Part shown: piece after piece, positions 17,228 through 26,947 of the stretch | Numbering within the stretch: position 1 is the stretch's first letter | Layout: each line of letters opens with the position of its first letter | The notes under the pieces: model-generated | The model's database searches: none | Seen by the model: only the letters and a program-made list of their open reading frames with translations | Told to the model about the DNA's origin: nothing | From: Hymenobacter gummosus | GTDB taxonomy: Bacteria; Bacteroidota; Bacteroidia; Cytophagales; Hymenobacteraceae | Assembly: GCF_003970915.1 (NCBI RefSeq) | Contig: NZ_RXOF01000005.1 | Coordinates: forward strand, 124,001 to 188,000 | Direction of reading: 5' to 3' | Length of the DNA stretch: 64,000 bases | Translations under genes and position numbers: made by a program

Positions 17228-17479
17228 ATGAGCCTCGCTAACGAACGCATCCACAAGCAGGAGCAGCGCACCAAGTACTGCCGCTTCAAGAAGGCTGGCA
17301 TCCGCTACGTCGACTACAAGAACCCGGACTTCCTGCTGAAGTTCGTGAACGAGCAGGGCCGCATTCTGCCCCGCCGCATCACGGGCACCAGCCTGAAATT
17401 CCAGCGCAAAGTGGCCCAGGCCGTGGCAAAAGCCCGTCACCTGGCCCTGATGCCCTACGTGGCTGACCAGCTGAAATAG
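17228..17479 (+). CDS. rpsR: 30S ribosomal protein S18
   Basis: An 83-residue S18 with the family core [21 protein letters not shown] and the [24 protein letters not shown] segment. It is the partner of S6 in the small subunit platform and starts 4 bp after the rpsF stop. The single Cys (CRFKKAG) does not form a zinc-binding set. Confidence 0.97.
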   Translation: MSLANERIHKQEQRTKYCRFKKAGIRYVDYKNPDFLLKFVNEQGRILPRRITGTSLKFQRKVAQAVAKARHLALMPYVADQLK

Positions 17480-17508
17480 TCCATTACCCTTAACGACGAC
17501 TCCGCAAG

Positions 17509-17952
17509 ATGGAAGTTATCCTGAAAGACGACGTAAAAGGCCTGGGCTACAAGAACGACGTCGTGACGGTAAAGCCCGGCTACGGCCGCAATTACCTGCT
17601 GCCCCAGGGTCTGGCTGTAGTAGCCGACAAAACCAACAAGAAAATCGTAGCCGAGAACGTACGCCAGGCGTCGCACAAGGCTGAGAAGATCAAAACCGAC
17701 GCCCAGACGCTGGCCAACAACATCGGCGACCTGAGCATTGACATCCCCGCCAAGGTGGGTGATTCGGGCAAGATCTTCGGTCGCGTAACCACGCTGCAGA
17801 TTGCCGACGCGCTGAAAGCCAAAGGCTTCGACGTGGACCGCAAGCGCATCAGCCTCGACTCGGACCCCTCGTCGGTAGGCGAGTACACCGCCAGCATCGA
17901 CCTGCACCGCGAGGTGAAGCACAAAATCCGCGTGAACGTAGTAGCTGAGTAA
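17509..17952 (+). CDS. rplI: 50S ribosomal protein L9
   Basis: A 147-residue L9 with the N-terminal rRNA-binding motif KGLGYKNDVVTVKPGYGRNYLLPQGLA (key residues Gly-Tyr-Gly-Arg-Asn-Tyr-Leu), a central helix and a C-terminal domain. It follows rpsR by 29 bp and is closed by a strong terminator 22 nt downstream. Confidence 0.97.
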   Translation: MEVILKDDVKGLGYKNDVVTVKPGYGRNYLLPQGLAVVADKTNKKIVAENVRQASHKAEKIKTDAQTLANNIGDLSIDIPAKVGDSGKIFGRVTTLQIADALKAKGFDVDRKRISLDSDPSSVGEYTASIDLHREVKHKIRVNVVAE

Positions 17953-17974
17953 TCGGCCACTGACCATGCTTTTG

Positions 17975-18006
17975 AAAAGCCCTGCCTCGCGGCAGGGCTT
18001 TTTTTG
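17975..18006 (+). terminator. Terminator of the rpsF-rpsR-rplI operon
   Basis: Stem AAAAGCCCTGCC / GGCAGGGCTTTT around TCGC, followed by a run of T. It ends the ribosomal protein operon. Confidence 0.9.
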
Positions 18007-18172
18007 TCGTATAAGCCTTAGCTTGCGTAGGCGGAAGCGCGTACGCTGCTTACCGGTAACTTTCCCCTACGGGGCCGCTGGCTTTGGGCCGCGTCGGCGT
18101 CGTATTTGGCTCTCAAGTCGTCGTTGGGCGGGTGAGGCCTTTCGGTTACCGCCGCCAGGACTGTTTTTGCTA

Positions 18173-20359
18173 ATGTTTCGCACTGAATTATCCCTTCGAC
18201 CCGCCGCCCAGCTGCTCAACCAGAGCGCCCGCGTCCTCACCATCGGGTCGTGTTTTTCGGACGTCATCGGGGAGCGGCTGGCCGGCCACAAGGTCCGCAC
18301 GCTGGTCAACCCCTTCGGCACCGTATTTAATCCTCTGGCGGCGGCCCGACTGCTGCGCGCCGTAGCCGGCGAGGATACCGACTGGCAACAGCACTTGGTG
18401 GAGGCCCGGGGCCGCTGGCAGAGCTACGATTTGCACGCCAGCGTGGGCGCCGACTCGCCCCCGGCCCTGCTGGAGCGCATCGAGCAGACCGTGCGCGAGA
18501 CGGCCGAATTTGCCCGCCGCGCCGACGTGCTGGTGTGGACGCTGGGCACCGCTTACGGCTACCGCCTGCGCGACACCGGTGAAGTCGTCAATAACTGTCA
18601 CAAGGTGCCGGCCGACCGTTTCGAGAAGGAATTGCTGACGGCCGAGGAAATCGTATCGGCCGTGACGGAGGCTTACGCCCTGCTGCGGCAGCAGAACCCT
18701 AAGCTGCGGCTGGTGCTGACGGTGAGCCCCGTGCGCCACCTCAAGGATACGCTGCCGCTGAACGCGGTGAGCAAATCGGTGCTGCGCGTGGCCTGCCACT
18801 ACCTGAGCGAGTTGCTGCCCGGCGCCTCGTACTTCCCCGCCTACGAGCTGCTGCTGGACGATTTGCGCGACTACCGCTTCTACGGCGCAGATATGCTGCA
18901 TCCCTCGGACGTAGCGGAGCAGTACGTGTGGGAGAAATTTACCGGGGTGTACTTCGACGCCGGCTTCAAGCAGTTTGTGCAGGAGTGGGAAGGCATTCAG
19001 CGCGCCCTGCAGCACCGCCCCCTCCACGAAGGCGCCCCGGAGCACCGCGAGTTTTTGGAGCAGACCCGACAGCGTCTGCAACGGTTGCTGAGCCGGAACA
19101 TAGACGTTCGTTTAGAGCTGCTGGATGTGCAGGACCGGCTGGACGCACTTCCGGTCCCCGCTCCGTCTGCCCAGCCGGAGGACGTAGACGATGGCGAAGA
19201 GCGCATCGATGTCGGCTACGAGGACGCGGTTATTACGCCGGCCGTGCCCAAGCCGCTGCCGGAAGCCACTCCGGCGCCCAAAGTCACCGAGCCAACCTGG
19301 GAGGAAATTCTGTCGGCGGACGAGCCGGAAGAAGAAGACGACGAAACCGAGGAACCGACTACGGCCAACGAAGCCGGGGCGGCGCTGCCGGGTGAGCCGG
19401 GGGCGGGTAAGCGGCGCAAACGCAAGCGCGGCGGCCGCAAACACAAGAAAAAGAACCGCCCGACCGAAGAGGAAGTGGCCGCAGCCGGCGTAGAAGCGCC
19501 GAATGCCGTCAGCAGCGCGGCCGCAACCGCCGGGCCCACGGCCACTGAAGGGGCAGCCGAGGCGCCGTTGGTTGACGCCGGACTGCCCGCGCCTATGAAG
19601 GCTGAAGCTCCGGTAGCTGAGCCCACGGAATCGGGCGAGCCGGCGGAACTGGTGGTACCCACCGAGCCGGCGCTGCCGCCCGTGGAACAGCCCGCTGCCG
19701 AAGAGCCGCTGCCGACAGCGGCCAAAAAGCGCAACCGGCCGAAGCGGAAAAAGCCCGCGCTGTACGCCGAGCAGCCTACGGCTCCGACTGAGAAGTTGCC
19801 CGCCCACTCCCCTACCCCGGAACCTGAAGTGGCGGAGGTAGCTACTGAGCAGCCCGAAACCACGCCGGAGGAAGTCTTGGTTACGGTGCCTGTAATGGAA
19901 GATCTGGCCCCAGCGCCCGCTCCGGCGGAAGCCGTAACGCCGGCAACCGAGCCCGTGGCTGCTGACAAACCCCAAGCGCCAAGTCGCCGCAGCCGGGCCC
20001 CGCGCAAGGCTAGCAAGCCAGGCTCCACGCTCGACGCGGCAGCGGAAGCACCGCGGCTGCCGGAAACGCCCGCATTGCCAGTTCTGCCGCCCGTAGAGCA
20101 GCCTGCTTTGGTGTCGGCGCCGGCTACTCCGGCGGTTATCGAACCAGCTACCCCCGAACCGGCGGCTGCCCCGGCGCCGAAGCGGCGTGCGGCCTCGCGG
20201 CGCAAGCCGGCCGCTACTGCAAAAGCTGCTGCCCCGGCGCCGACCCCGGAACCGGCTCCGGTGGAACCGCCCGCTTCGGCTGCCGAGCCCACTCCCGCGG
20301 CGCCGAAGCGGCGCAGCCGGCCCCCGCGCCGCAAGCCGGACGAGCCGGCCGCCAGCTAA
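18173..20359 (+). CDS. GSCFA domain protein with long basic/acidic low-complexity tail
   Basis: A 728-residue protein. Residues 1 to about 310 form a GSCFA domain, an SGNH-hydrolase-like family, with the name-giving motif LTIGSCFSDVIGE and later motifs RLVLTVSPVRHLKD and DMLHPSDVAEQYV. Family members are usually about 320 residues; no substrate is known. From about residue 340 it is disordered Pro/Ala/Glu sequence carrying five separated basic patches (about 412-430, 518-529, 603-616, 668-684, 710-725) such as KRRKRKRGGRKHKKK and PKRRSRPPRRKP. These resemble AT-hook or RNA-binding tails. The ATG at 18173 is preferred over the longer open frame. Confidence 0.85.
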   Translation: MFRTELSLRPAAQLLNQSARVLTIGSCFSDVIGERLAGHKVRTLVNPFGTVFNPLAAARLLRAVAGEDTDWQQHLVEARGRWQSYDLHASVGADSPPALLERIEQTVRETAEFARRADVLVWTLGTAYGYRLRDTGEVVNNCHKVPADRFEKELLTAEEIVSAVTEAYALLRQQNPKLRLVLTVSPVRHLKDTLPLNAVSKSVLRVACHYLSELLPGASYFPAYELLLDDLRDYRFYGADMLHPSDVAEQYVWEKFTGVYFDAGFKQFVQEWEGIQRALQHRPLHEGAPEHREFLEQTRQRLQRLLSRNIDVRLELLDVQDRLDALPVPAPSAQPEDVDDGEERIDVGYEDAVITPAVPKPLPEATPAPKVTEPTWEEILSADEPEEEDDETEEPTTANEAGAALPGEPGAGKRRKRKRGGRKHKKKNRPTEEEVAAAGVEAPNAVSSAAATAGPTATEGAAEAPLVDAGLPAPMKAEAPVAEPTESGEPAELVVPTEPALPPVEQPAAEEPLPTAAKKRNRPKRKKPALYAEQPTAPTEKLPAHSPTPEPEVAEVATEQPETTPEEVLVTVPVMEDLAPAPAPAEAVTPATEPVAADKPQAPSRRSRAPRKASKPGSTLDAAAEAPRLPETPALPVLPPVEQPALVSAPATPAVIEPATPEPAAAPAPKRRAASRRKPAATAKAAAPAPTPEPAPVEPPASAAEPTPAAPKRRSRPPRRKPDEPAAS

Positions 20360-20365
20360 TGTGTA

Positions 20366-20405
20366 AAACAGCAAGCCCGGTCCCTAGTGGCCGGGTTTGC
20401 TGTTT
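20366..20405 (+). terminator. Terminator after the GSCFA gene
   Basis: AAACAGCAAGCCCGG pairs with CCGGGTTTGCTGTTT around TCCCTAGTGG. It lies 7 nt past the stop codon. Confidence 0.8.
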
Positions 20406-20461
20406 CCGGCGGCTGGCCCGTACAAGCCAGAACCGCCGCGCCGTCTTATTCCTCGCTGCCC

Positions 20462-22525
20462 ATGACCTCCTCCGCTCCTACCGCCCGCCCCAACCGGCTG
20501 ATTCACGAAACCAGCCCCTATCTGCTACAGCACGCTCATAATCCCGTCGACTGGTACCCCTGGGGCGAGGAAGCGCTGAGCCGGGCCCGGCAGGAGCAGA
20601 AGCCGATTCTGGTCAGCATCGGGTACGCGGCCTGCCACTGGTGCCACGTGATGGAGCGCGAGTCGTTTGAACACGAGCAGATTGCGCGCATGATGAACGA
20701 GCGGTTCGTGTGCATCAAGGTGGACCGCGAGGAGCGCCCCGATGTGGATCAGGTATACATGGACGCCATTCAGGCCATGGGCGTGGGCGGGGGCTGGCCG
20801 CTGAACGTGTTTCTGACGCCCGAGGCCAAGCCCTTCTACGGCGGCACCTACTTCCCGCCGCGGCAGTGGTTTGAGCTGCTGCAGCAGGTGTCGAATGCCT
20901 ACGCTTCCGCCGAGCACCGCCCGGCGCTGGATAAGTCGGCCGAGGACTTTGCGCGGGTGCTGCGGGCCCACGATCTGGAGAAGTACGGCGTACGAGCCAG
21001 CGCGGCGGCAACCTCGCGGCGGGAACTGCAGAAGCTGCTCGGCAACCTGGAAAAGCGCTTCGATACGCACCTGGGCGGGCTGAGCAAAGCCCCGAAGTTC
21101 CCGATGCCGGTGGTCTGGCGCTTTCTGCTGCGGGCCTGCGTGCTGACCGGCAACCACGCCCTTCGTACCCAGACCGAGCTGACCTTGCGCGAAATGGCCT
21201 GGGGTGGGCTGTATGACCAAATCGGCGGCGGTTTTGCCCGCTACTCGGTGGACGCCCAATGGCTGGTGCCGCACTTCGAGAAAATGCTCTACGACAACGG
21301 GCAGTTGCTGAGTTTGTACGCCGAAGCCTACCAGCTGGGCCAGGATGAGCTGTACCGCGACGTGGTGCAGCAGACCGTAGCCTGGCTGCGGCGGGAGCTG
21401 ATGAGTCCGGAAGGCGGCTTTTACTCCTCGCTCGATGCCGATAGTGAGGGCGAAGAGGGCAAATTCTACGTCTTCACCCTCGACGAGCTGCACGAGGCCC
21501 TAGGCGACGAAGCCCCGCTGGCCGCCGACTACTACCGCGGCACCGCCGTCGGCAACTGGGAGCACGGCCGCAACATCCTGCACCGCCGCCACACCGACGC
21601 CGATTTCGCCCAGGCTCACCAGCTCACGCCCGGCGTCGTCGCCGCCCTCGTGGAAAGCTGGCGCGACAGGCTCCTGGCCTACCGCAGTCAGCGCGTGCGC
21701 CCCGGCCTCGACGACAAGATTCTGACCGGCTGGAATGCCCTGGCGTTGCGCGGCCTCGTGGATGCCTACCGCGCCTTTCGCCAGCCCGAGTACCTGCAGC
21801 TGGCCCTGCAGAACGCGGAGTTCATCGAAAACAACCTGCGCCGGGCCGGTGGCGGGCTGTGGCGCACCACCAAGCACGGGCGCGCCAGCATTCCGGCCTT
21901 TCTCGAAGACTACGCCCTACTCATCGACGCGTACACGGCGCTCTACGAGGCTACTTTCGCCGAAAGCTGGCTGCAGCGGGCCGGGGAGCTGACGGAATAC
22001 GTGCTGCTGAATTTCGCGGACCCCACTGAGCCGCACTTCTTCTACACCGACGCCACCGCCGAAGCGCTGATTGTCCGCAAAAAGGAGCTGTTCGACAACG
22101 TGATTCCCGGCTCCAACTCCGTCATGGCCCACAACCTGCTGCGCCTGGGCACGCTGCTGGACCGCCCCGACTGGCGCGAGCGGGCCGCCGCCATGCTGGC
22201 CGCCGCCCAGCCGCTGGCGGTGCAGGAGCCCCAGCACCTGGCCGGTTGGGCGTCGTTGTACCTGAGCGTACTGGCCCCGCTGGCCGAAGTAGCCATTGTC
22301 GGGCCGGAAGCCGAAGCGTTTCGGCGGGAGCTGGGCCGCCACCTGCTGCCCAACGCCGTGCTGACGGGTACGGCCGACGCGAGTGAGTTGCCGCTGTTGC
22401 AGGGGCGCACGGCCCTCAATGGCCAGACTACTATTTACGTCTGCTACAACCACGCCTGCCAGCGGCCGGTGCACAGCGTGGCGGAGGCGCTGGCGCAGCT
22501 GCAGGCGGCCGGGCTGCCCGGGTAA
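20462..22525 (+). CDS. Thioredoxin-domain protein of the DUF255/YyaL (SPATA20) family
   Basis: A 687-residue protein with an N-terminal thioredoxin-like domain and a C-terminal alpha/alpha six-barrel related to N-acylglucosamine epimerases. The start [13 protein letters not shown] is followed by the family opening [22 protein letters not shown], and the CHWCHVME active-site-like motif is present. The family is widespread and its reaction is not established; some members have been linked to redox or nucleoside metabolism. The frame extends 25 codons upstream of the ATG at 20462, through the terminator region, and that extension is rejected. Confidence 0.9.
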   Translation: MTSSAPTARPNRLIHETSPYLLQHAHNPVDWYPWGEEALSRARQEQKPILVSIGYAACHWCHVMERESFEHEQIARMMNERFVCIKVDREERPDVDQVYMDAIQAMGVGGGWPLNVFLTPEAKPFYGGTYFPPRQWFELLQQVSNAYASAEHRPALDKSAEDFARVLRAHDLEKYGVRASAAATSRRELQKLLGNLEKRFDTHLGGLSKAPKFPMPVVWRFLLRACVLTGNHALRTQTELTLREMAWGGLYDQIGGGFARYSVDAQWLVPHFEKMLYDNGQLLSLYAEAYQLGQDELYRDVVQQTVAWLRRELMSPEGGFYSSLDADSEGEEGKFYVFTLDELHEALGDEAPLAADYYRGTAVGNWEHGRNILHRRHTDADFAQAHQLTPGVVAALVESWRDRLLAYRSQRVRPGLDDKILTGWNALALRGLVDAYRAFRQPEYLQLALQNAEFIENNLRRAGGGLWRTTKHGRASIPAFLEDYALLIDAYTALYEATFAESWLQRAGELTEYVLLNFADPTEPHFFYTDATAEALIVRKKELFDNVIPGSNSVMAHNLLRLGTLLDRPDWRERAAAMLAAAQPLAVQEPQHLAGWASLYLSVLAPLAEVAIVGPEAEAFRRELGRHLLPNAVLTGTADASELPLLQGRTALNGQTTIYVCYNHACQRPVHSVAEALAQLQAAGLPG

Positions 22526-22655
22526 ACCGCTGATTGAAAAGGCGCCGCCCAACCCTTTGATTCGGCGCAACATGCTGAAATAGCCATGCTTCCATGCCGA
22601 CCCCAACTCAGCAGCATCTTGGCAATCGGCAAACAATCTTAGCCCGTCGGCGGTC

Positions 22656-22663
22656 TATCTTTG
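22656..22663 (+). promoter_or_regulatory. -7 box of priA promoter
   Basis: TATCTTTG matches TANNTTTG and lies 21 nt before the GTG chosen as the priA start. It also argues against the TTG at 22661 as a start, because that codon lies inside the box. Confidence 0.55.
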
Positions 22664-22684
22664 CTGTTCGCCGCCTGCCTTACC

Positions 22685-25252
22685 GTGTCCCAGACTCACC
22701 TCTTTGCCCTTCCTGCCGACGAGCCCACGGCCGCGCCTGCCGACCGCGTCACGCTCTTTGCCGACGTGGTGCTGCCCTTGCCGCTGCCCAAGCTCTACAC
22801 CTACCGCGTACCCTTCGAGCTGAACGACCAGGTCGTCATCGGTGGGCGGGTGCTGGTGCAGTTCGGCGCGAAAAAGACCCTGAGCTGCATCGTGGCGGCC
22901 GTGCACGAGACGCCGCCCAAGGACTACCAGGCCAAGTACATCTTGGAGTTCATCGACGACGCGCCGGTGGTGACGCAGCCGCAGCTGAAGCTGTTCCGCT
23001 GGATTGCCGATTACTACATGTGCACCCTGGGCGAGGTCATCAACGCGGCCCTGCCCTCGGCGCTGAAGCTCAGCTCCGAGTCCCGGGTGCAGCTGCACCC
23101 GCAGTATCTGGCGGAGGGCACGCCCTACCCGCTCACCGAGCAGGAGGAAAAAATTGTGGCGGCCCTGAGCAGCGGCGAGGACAAGGTGGACGGCAAGGCG
23201 CTGACGTTTTCGGAGGTTGGGGAAGTACTGGGCATCAGCTCGTTCCACAAGGTCATCAAGTCCCTGATTCAGAAGGACGTCATCTTTCTGTTTGAGCACA
23301 TTGCCGACAAGTACGCGCCCAAGGTGGTGAAGAAGGTGCGTCTGGCCCACCATTTCATGGCCCAGGACGCGCTGGAAGGTCTGTTCGAGAACCTGGCCTC
23401 CAAGCCCAAGCAGGTGGACGTGCTCATGCGCTACCTGCAGCGCGTGCCGGTGTATCAGAACGAGCACCTTAACCACAACGGCATGGAGAAAGCGGCGCTG
23501 ACCAGCAGCCCGCACCTCTCCCCGTCCGCCGTCAACACGCTCATCAAAAACGGCGTGCTGGAGCAGTTCGACCAGATTGTGTCGCGCTTCCCGCTGGATG
23601 AGCAGGACCCCAAGCAGATGCCCTTCCAGCTCAGCGAGGCGCAGACCACGGCCCGCAACCAGATCATGGAGCTATTCGGGCAGAAGGACATCACCCTGCT
23701 GCACGGCGTGACGGGAGCGGGCAAGACGGAAATCTACATCGACCTGATTCGCTCGGCCCTGGAAGGCGGCGGGCAGGTGCTCTACCTGCTGCCCGAAATT
23801 GCCCTCACCGCCCAGATTGTGACCCGCCTGATGCGCGTGTTCGGCTCGCGCCTGGGCGTGTACCACTCCAAGTTCTCCGACAACGAGCGGGTGGAAGTGT
23901 GGAACGGCGTGCTGTCGGGCCGCTTCCAGGTGGTCGTGGGCGTGCGCTCCGCCGTGTTTCTGCCCTTCGACAACCTCTCGCTCATCATCGTCGACGAGGA
24001 GCACGAATCCAGCTACAAGCAGTACGACCCGGCCCCGCGCTACAACGCCCGCGAGGTGGCCCTGATGATGGGCACGTTTCAGGGCGCCAAGGTGCTGCTG
24101 GGCTCGGCCACGCCGTCGGTGGAAACCTACTACCAGTGCCGCGCCGGCCGCTGGGGTCTGGTGTCTTTGACCAAGCGCTTCGGCGAGGCTGGCCTGCCCG
24201 ACATCGAGCTGATTGACACCCGCCGCAACCAGCAGCAGGGCCAGAAAAAGCCCACCCACCACTTCACGCCCGAGCTGACGGCCGCCATCGAGGGCAAGCT
24301 GGCCCAGGGCGAGCAGGTAATTCTGTTTCAGAACCGCCGCGGCTACTCGCCCTTCATCAGCTGCCTCGACTGCGCCTGGATTCCGAAGTGCAAGAACTGC
24401 GCGGTGAGCCTGAGCTACCACAAGCACGCCCACGAGCTGCGCTGCCACTACTGCGGCCACCACGACCAGATGCCGCGCGAGTGCCCGGCCTGCGGTTCCC
24501 GCGCCATCAAGGCCGTGGGCTTCGGCACCGAGCGCATCGAGGACGATTTGAAGCTGATGCTGCCCGAGGCCCAGGTGCAGCGCATGGATCTGGACACGAC
24601 CCGCGCCAAAAACGCCTACCAGCAGATCATCAGCGACTTTGAGCAGCAGCGCACCAACGTGCTCGTCGGCACGCAGATGGTTACGAAGGGACTGGACTTC
24701 GGCAACGTGAGCCTGGTGGGCATCATCAACGCCGATTCCATCATTCACTACCCCGATTTCCGGGCGCACGAGCGGGCCTACCAGATGTTCGTGCAGGTGA
24801 GCGGGCGGGCGGGCCGCAAGGGCAAGAAGGGCAAGGTCATCATCCAGACCGGCGACCCGCAGCAGCAGATTTTCGACAAGGTCATGCGCAATGACTACGT
24901 CGAGTTCTACGAGTACGAAATTGCCCAGCGCCGCGAGCATATGTACCCGCCGTTTGCCCGCGTCATCAAGCTCACCGTGAAGCACGTGGAGGAGCGCGTG
25001 GCCCTGGAAGCGGCCGTGCGCCTGACGCAGGAGCTGGTCGACCGCCTGGGCCGTGAGGCGGTGCTGGGGCCCGAAGCGCCCTACATCTTCCGCATCCGCA
25101 ACTTCTACCTGCAGGAAATTACCATCAAGCTCAGCCGCGAGCATACCGTGCTCAAGCACGCCAAGGCCCAGATTCTGGAGTCGCTGAACTTGCTGCGCGA
25201 CGACAAGGACTTCCGGCAGGCGCGCTTCGTGGCCGACGTGGACCCGATGTAG
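22685..25252 (+). CDS. priA: Primosomal protein N' (replication restart helicase PriA)
   Basis: An 855-residue 3'-5' superfamily 2 helicase that restarts stalled replication forks. The N-terminal DNA-binding domain is followed by Walker A GVTGAGKTEIY, the DEEH box in IVDEEHESSYKQYD, and eight zinc-binding cysteines in CLDCAWIPKCKNC and CHYCGHH...CPACGSR. The C-terminal motif QVSGRAGRKGKKG is typical of the family. I place the start at GTG 22685 (MSQTHLFALPADEP) because the upstream TTG overlaps the promoter box; other starts are possible. Confidence 0.95.
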   Translation: MSQTHLFALPADEPTAAPADRVTLFADVVLPLPLPKLYTYRVPFELNDQVVIGGRVLVQFGAKKTLSCIVAAVHETPPKDYQAKYILEFIDDAPVVTQPQLKLFRWIADYYMCTLGEVINAALPSALKLSSESRVQLHPQYLAEGTPYPLTEQEEKIVAALSSGEDKVDGKALTFSEVGEVLGISSFHKVIKSLIQKDVIFLFEHIADKYAPKVVKKVRLAHHFMAQDALEGLFENLASKPKQVDVLMRYLQRVPVYQNEHLNHNGMEKAALTSSPHLSPSAVNTLIKNGVLEQFDQIVSRFPLDEQDPKQMPFQLSEAQTTARNQIMELFGQKDITLLHGVTGAGKTEIYIDLIRSALEGGGQVLYLLPEIALTAQIVTRLMRVFGSRLGVYHSKFSDNERVEVWNGVLSGRFQVVVGVRSAVFLPFDNLSLIIVDEEHESSYKQYDPAPRYNAREVALMMGTFQGAKVLLGSATPSVETYYQCRAGRWGLVSLTKRFGEAGLPDIELIDTRRNQQQGQKKPTHHFTPELTAAIEGKLAQGEQVILFQNRRGYSPFISCLDCAWIPKCKNCAVSLSYHKHAHELRCHYCGHHDQMPRECPACGSRAIKAVGFGTERIEDDLKLMLPEAQVQRMDLDTTRAKNAYQQIISDFEQQRTNVLVGTQMVTKGLDFGNVSLVGIINADSIIHYPDFRAHERAYQMFVQVSGRAGRKGKKGKVIIQTGDPQQQIFDKVMRNDYVEFYEYEIAQRREHMYPPFARVIKLTVKHVEERVALEAAVRLTQELVDRLGREAVLGPEAPYIFRIRNFYLQEITIKLSREHTVLKHAKAQILESLNLLRDDKDFRQARFVADVDPM

Positions 25253-25522
25253 CGGCGGCCCGCGTAGTTGCACCCTTGCCCCGGCAGTTGGCTGATGCCC
25301 TGACTGCTGGGGCTTTTTGTTTGCGTCCTTTAGTAATATTTGCAGGTTACTGTTGTGCTTTGCGCGGCCGAATCACACCTTTATGTGGTTAAAACTTTAT
25401 TAAGTAAGAGCGTTTACCAAGCAATAATTCATCTATATTGCCGCCAAATTCTGGCAAAACGGCCGGTTTAAACTGGGTTTACTTCTACTTCATTTCTCTT
25501 CTTTCTTTTACCAACCACATCC
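25253..25522. other. Intergenic region: terminator and AT-rich promoter region
   Basis: After the priA terminator the sequence changes to an AT-rich stretch (25320-25500), in sharp contrast to its surroundings. It contains TATATTG at 25434-25440 as a possible -7 element for the TM2 lipoprotein gene. No ORF or repeat was recognised. Confidence 0.5.
25278..25319 (+). terminator. Terminator of priA
   Basis: GCCCCGGCAGT pairs with ACTGCTGGGGC with one mismatch, over a 14-nt loop, followed by TTTTTGTTT. Confidence 0.8.
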
Positions 25523-26119
25523 ATGGGAAAGTTCTCCTCCCTCTTCGCCACGGCCCTGGCCGTCGTAACCCTGGCCTCGTGCAGCAAGGAAAGCTACACC
25601 TTCCGTAGCTCGGCTCCGTACGGCACCACTTACACCGCCGCTACCAAAGTAGAGCCCGTAACGGAAGCTGCCCCGGCCGCCGAAGCAGCTACGGCTCCCG
25701 AGCTGACCGCCTCGACCGTAGCTGCCCCGGTAGCTGCTCCCAAGGCTGCCCGCACCTACGCCGCCCACGCCCAAGCCAGCAAGGCTTCGGTAGCCAAGGC
25801 TGAAACCAAGGCTGCCCCCACGCGCGCCGAGGTGAAAGAGGCCAAAGCAGCCGTGAAGGCCATGCACAAAGCCGCTAAGAAAGCCAAGGCTGCTGCTCCG
25901 GCCGCTAGCGGCAAAAGCCAGCTGGTAGCTGCTCTGCTCTGCTTCTTCCTGGGCGGCCTGAGCATCCACCGCTTCTACCTGGGCTACACCGGCCTGGCCA
26001 TCCTGCAAATCGTGCTGAACATCTTCATCATCGGCTTCATCTGGGTACTGATCGACCTGATCCGCATCCTGACCGGCAGCCTGCAGCCGAAGAACGGCAC
26101 CTACGAGAAGACGCTGTAA
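25523..26119 (+). CDS. Lipoprotein with C-terminal TM2 domain
   Basis: A 198-residue protein with a lipoprotein signal peptide (VVTLASC, Cys20 region), an Ala/Lys/Pro-rich linker of about 100 residues, and a C-terminal TM2 domain: LLCFFLGGLSIHRFYLGY, a second helix, and IWVLIDLIRILTGSLQPKNG. TM2 domains are two-helix membrane modules of unclear function, often with the D/H-R-F motif seen here as HRFY. It faces the next gene, a lipoprotein of similar layout, across a shared terminator. Confidence 0.8.
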   Translation: MGKFSSLFATALAVVTLASCSKESYTFRSSAPYGTTYTAATKVEPVTEAAPAAEAATAPELTASTVAAPVAAPKAARTYAAHAQASKASVAKAETKAAPTRAEVKEAKAAVKAMHKAAKKAKAAAPAASGKSQLVAALLCFFLGGLSIHRFYLGYTGLAILQIVLNIFIIGFIWVLIDLIRILTGSLQPKNGTYEKTL

Positions 26120-26135
26120 TTGCGGCTTCTGCCCA

Positions 26136-26175
26136 ATAAAAAAGCCCCGGCCAGTTGTGGCCGGGGCTTTTTTAT
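26136..26175. terminator. Bidirectional terminator between two convergent lipoprotein genes
   Basis: AAAAAAGCCCCGGCCA and its complement TGGCCGGGGCTTTTTT flank a short GTTG loop (AGTTGT). A-tract and T-tract on both sides let it serve both genes. Confidence 0.9.
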
Positions 26176-26188
26176 TGGCTGGGCGGGC

Positions 26189-26752
26189 TTACACCTGCTC
26201 CAGCAGCCAGAGTACCAGCAATACGATGCCGATGATGATGGCAATGGTGCCCAACACGGCAAAGATGCCGTTGACGCTCGAAAACAGGGCCAGAATGAGG
26301 CCGATGGCCAGCAGAATGATGCCCAGGCGCAGGTGGCTCTGGGCTTGCACCTGCTCGGCCGAGGCGGCGTTGTAGTGCTTTTTCGCCTGCACCTTGGCCG
26401 TCATCTTCTCGGCTTTGTGCATCATCTTCTTTACCAGGGCCCGCTCTACCAGGCTGGGCTTGTGGGCGGGCTTGGCAGCAGCTACGGCTTTGGCCTGCGG
26501 CTCGACAGCGGCGGGGGCCGCGGCCGGCGCCGGGGCGGGCGTGGCAGCTACGGCCTCGGCGGGAGCAGCGGCGGCGGGAGCCGTAGCTTCGGCAGCGGCC
26601 GGAGTCGGCACGGTTTTTACGGCCGTGTGCGTCTCGTGGTAGGGGCTGGTTTTGGGCAGCATGGCGTACTCGCCACGGCTGCAGCCGCTCAGGGCCACGG
26701 CTACCAGCGCGGCGCTGGCAAGCTGGCTGAACAGTTTGGCAACGTGCTTCAT
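26189..26752 (-). CDS. Ala-rich lipoprotein with two C-terminal membrane segments
   Basis: A 187-residue protein with a lipobox (VALSGC), a Tyr-containing stretch (SRGEYAMLPKTSPYHETHTAVK), a long Ala/Pro linker, a basic helix rich in KKMMHKAEKMTAKVQAKKHY, and two hydrophobic segments (about 144-163 and 166-184). The N-terminus after the lipid Cys resembles the convergent TM2 lipoprotein: Ser-basic-x-Tyr, then SxPYxxTxTA. I do not recognise a named family for the C-terminal part. Confidence 0.75.
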   Translation of the reverse strand: MKHVAKLFSQLASAALVAVALSGCSRGEYAMLPKTSPYHETHTAVKTVPTPAAAEATAPAAAAPAEAVAATPAPAPAAAPAAVEPQAKAVAAAKPAHKPSLVERALVKKMMHKAEKMTAKVQAKKHYNAASAEQVQAQSHLRLGIILLAIGLILALFSSVNGIFAVLGTIAIIIGIVLLVLWLLEQV

Positions 26753-26947
26753 TTGGAAAAGGAGTTAGTGAAAAAAGAAAGTCGCATTTAAGGGTCCTAC
26801 GGCCGCAAAATAAAAACGGCTGGTCAATACCGCAGCAGAGGCGGCGTTGGCAGCCATACGCGCCCGGCCCAATCAGGGTTAAGCCCGACAACGAACGTAC
26901 TCCGCCTCAGCACTGTTAGGCCAATGCCGCTTTCTTTGCACCCATCT

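Noticed and set aside
17966-18172. N-terminal extension of the GSCFA protein
   Set aside because: The extension begins before the rplI terminator and crosses it; the ATG at 18173 fits the domain start.
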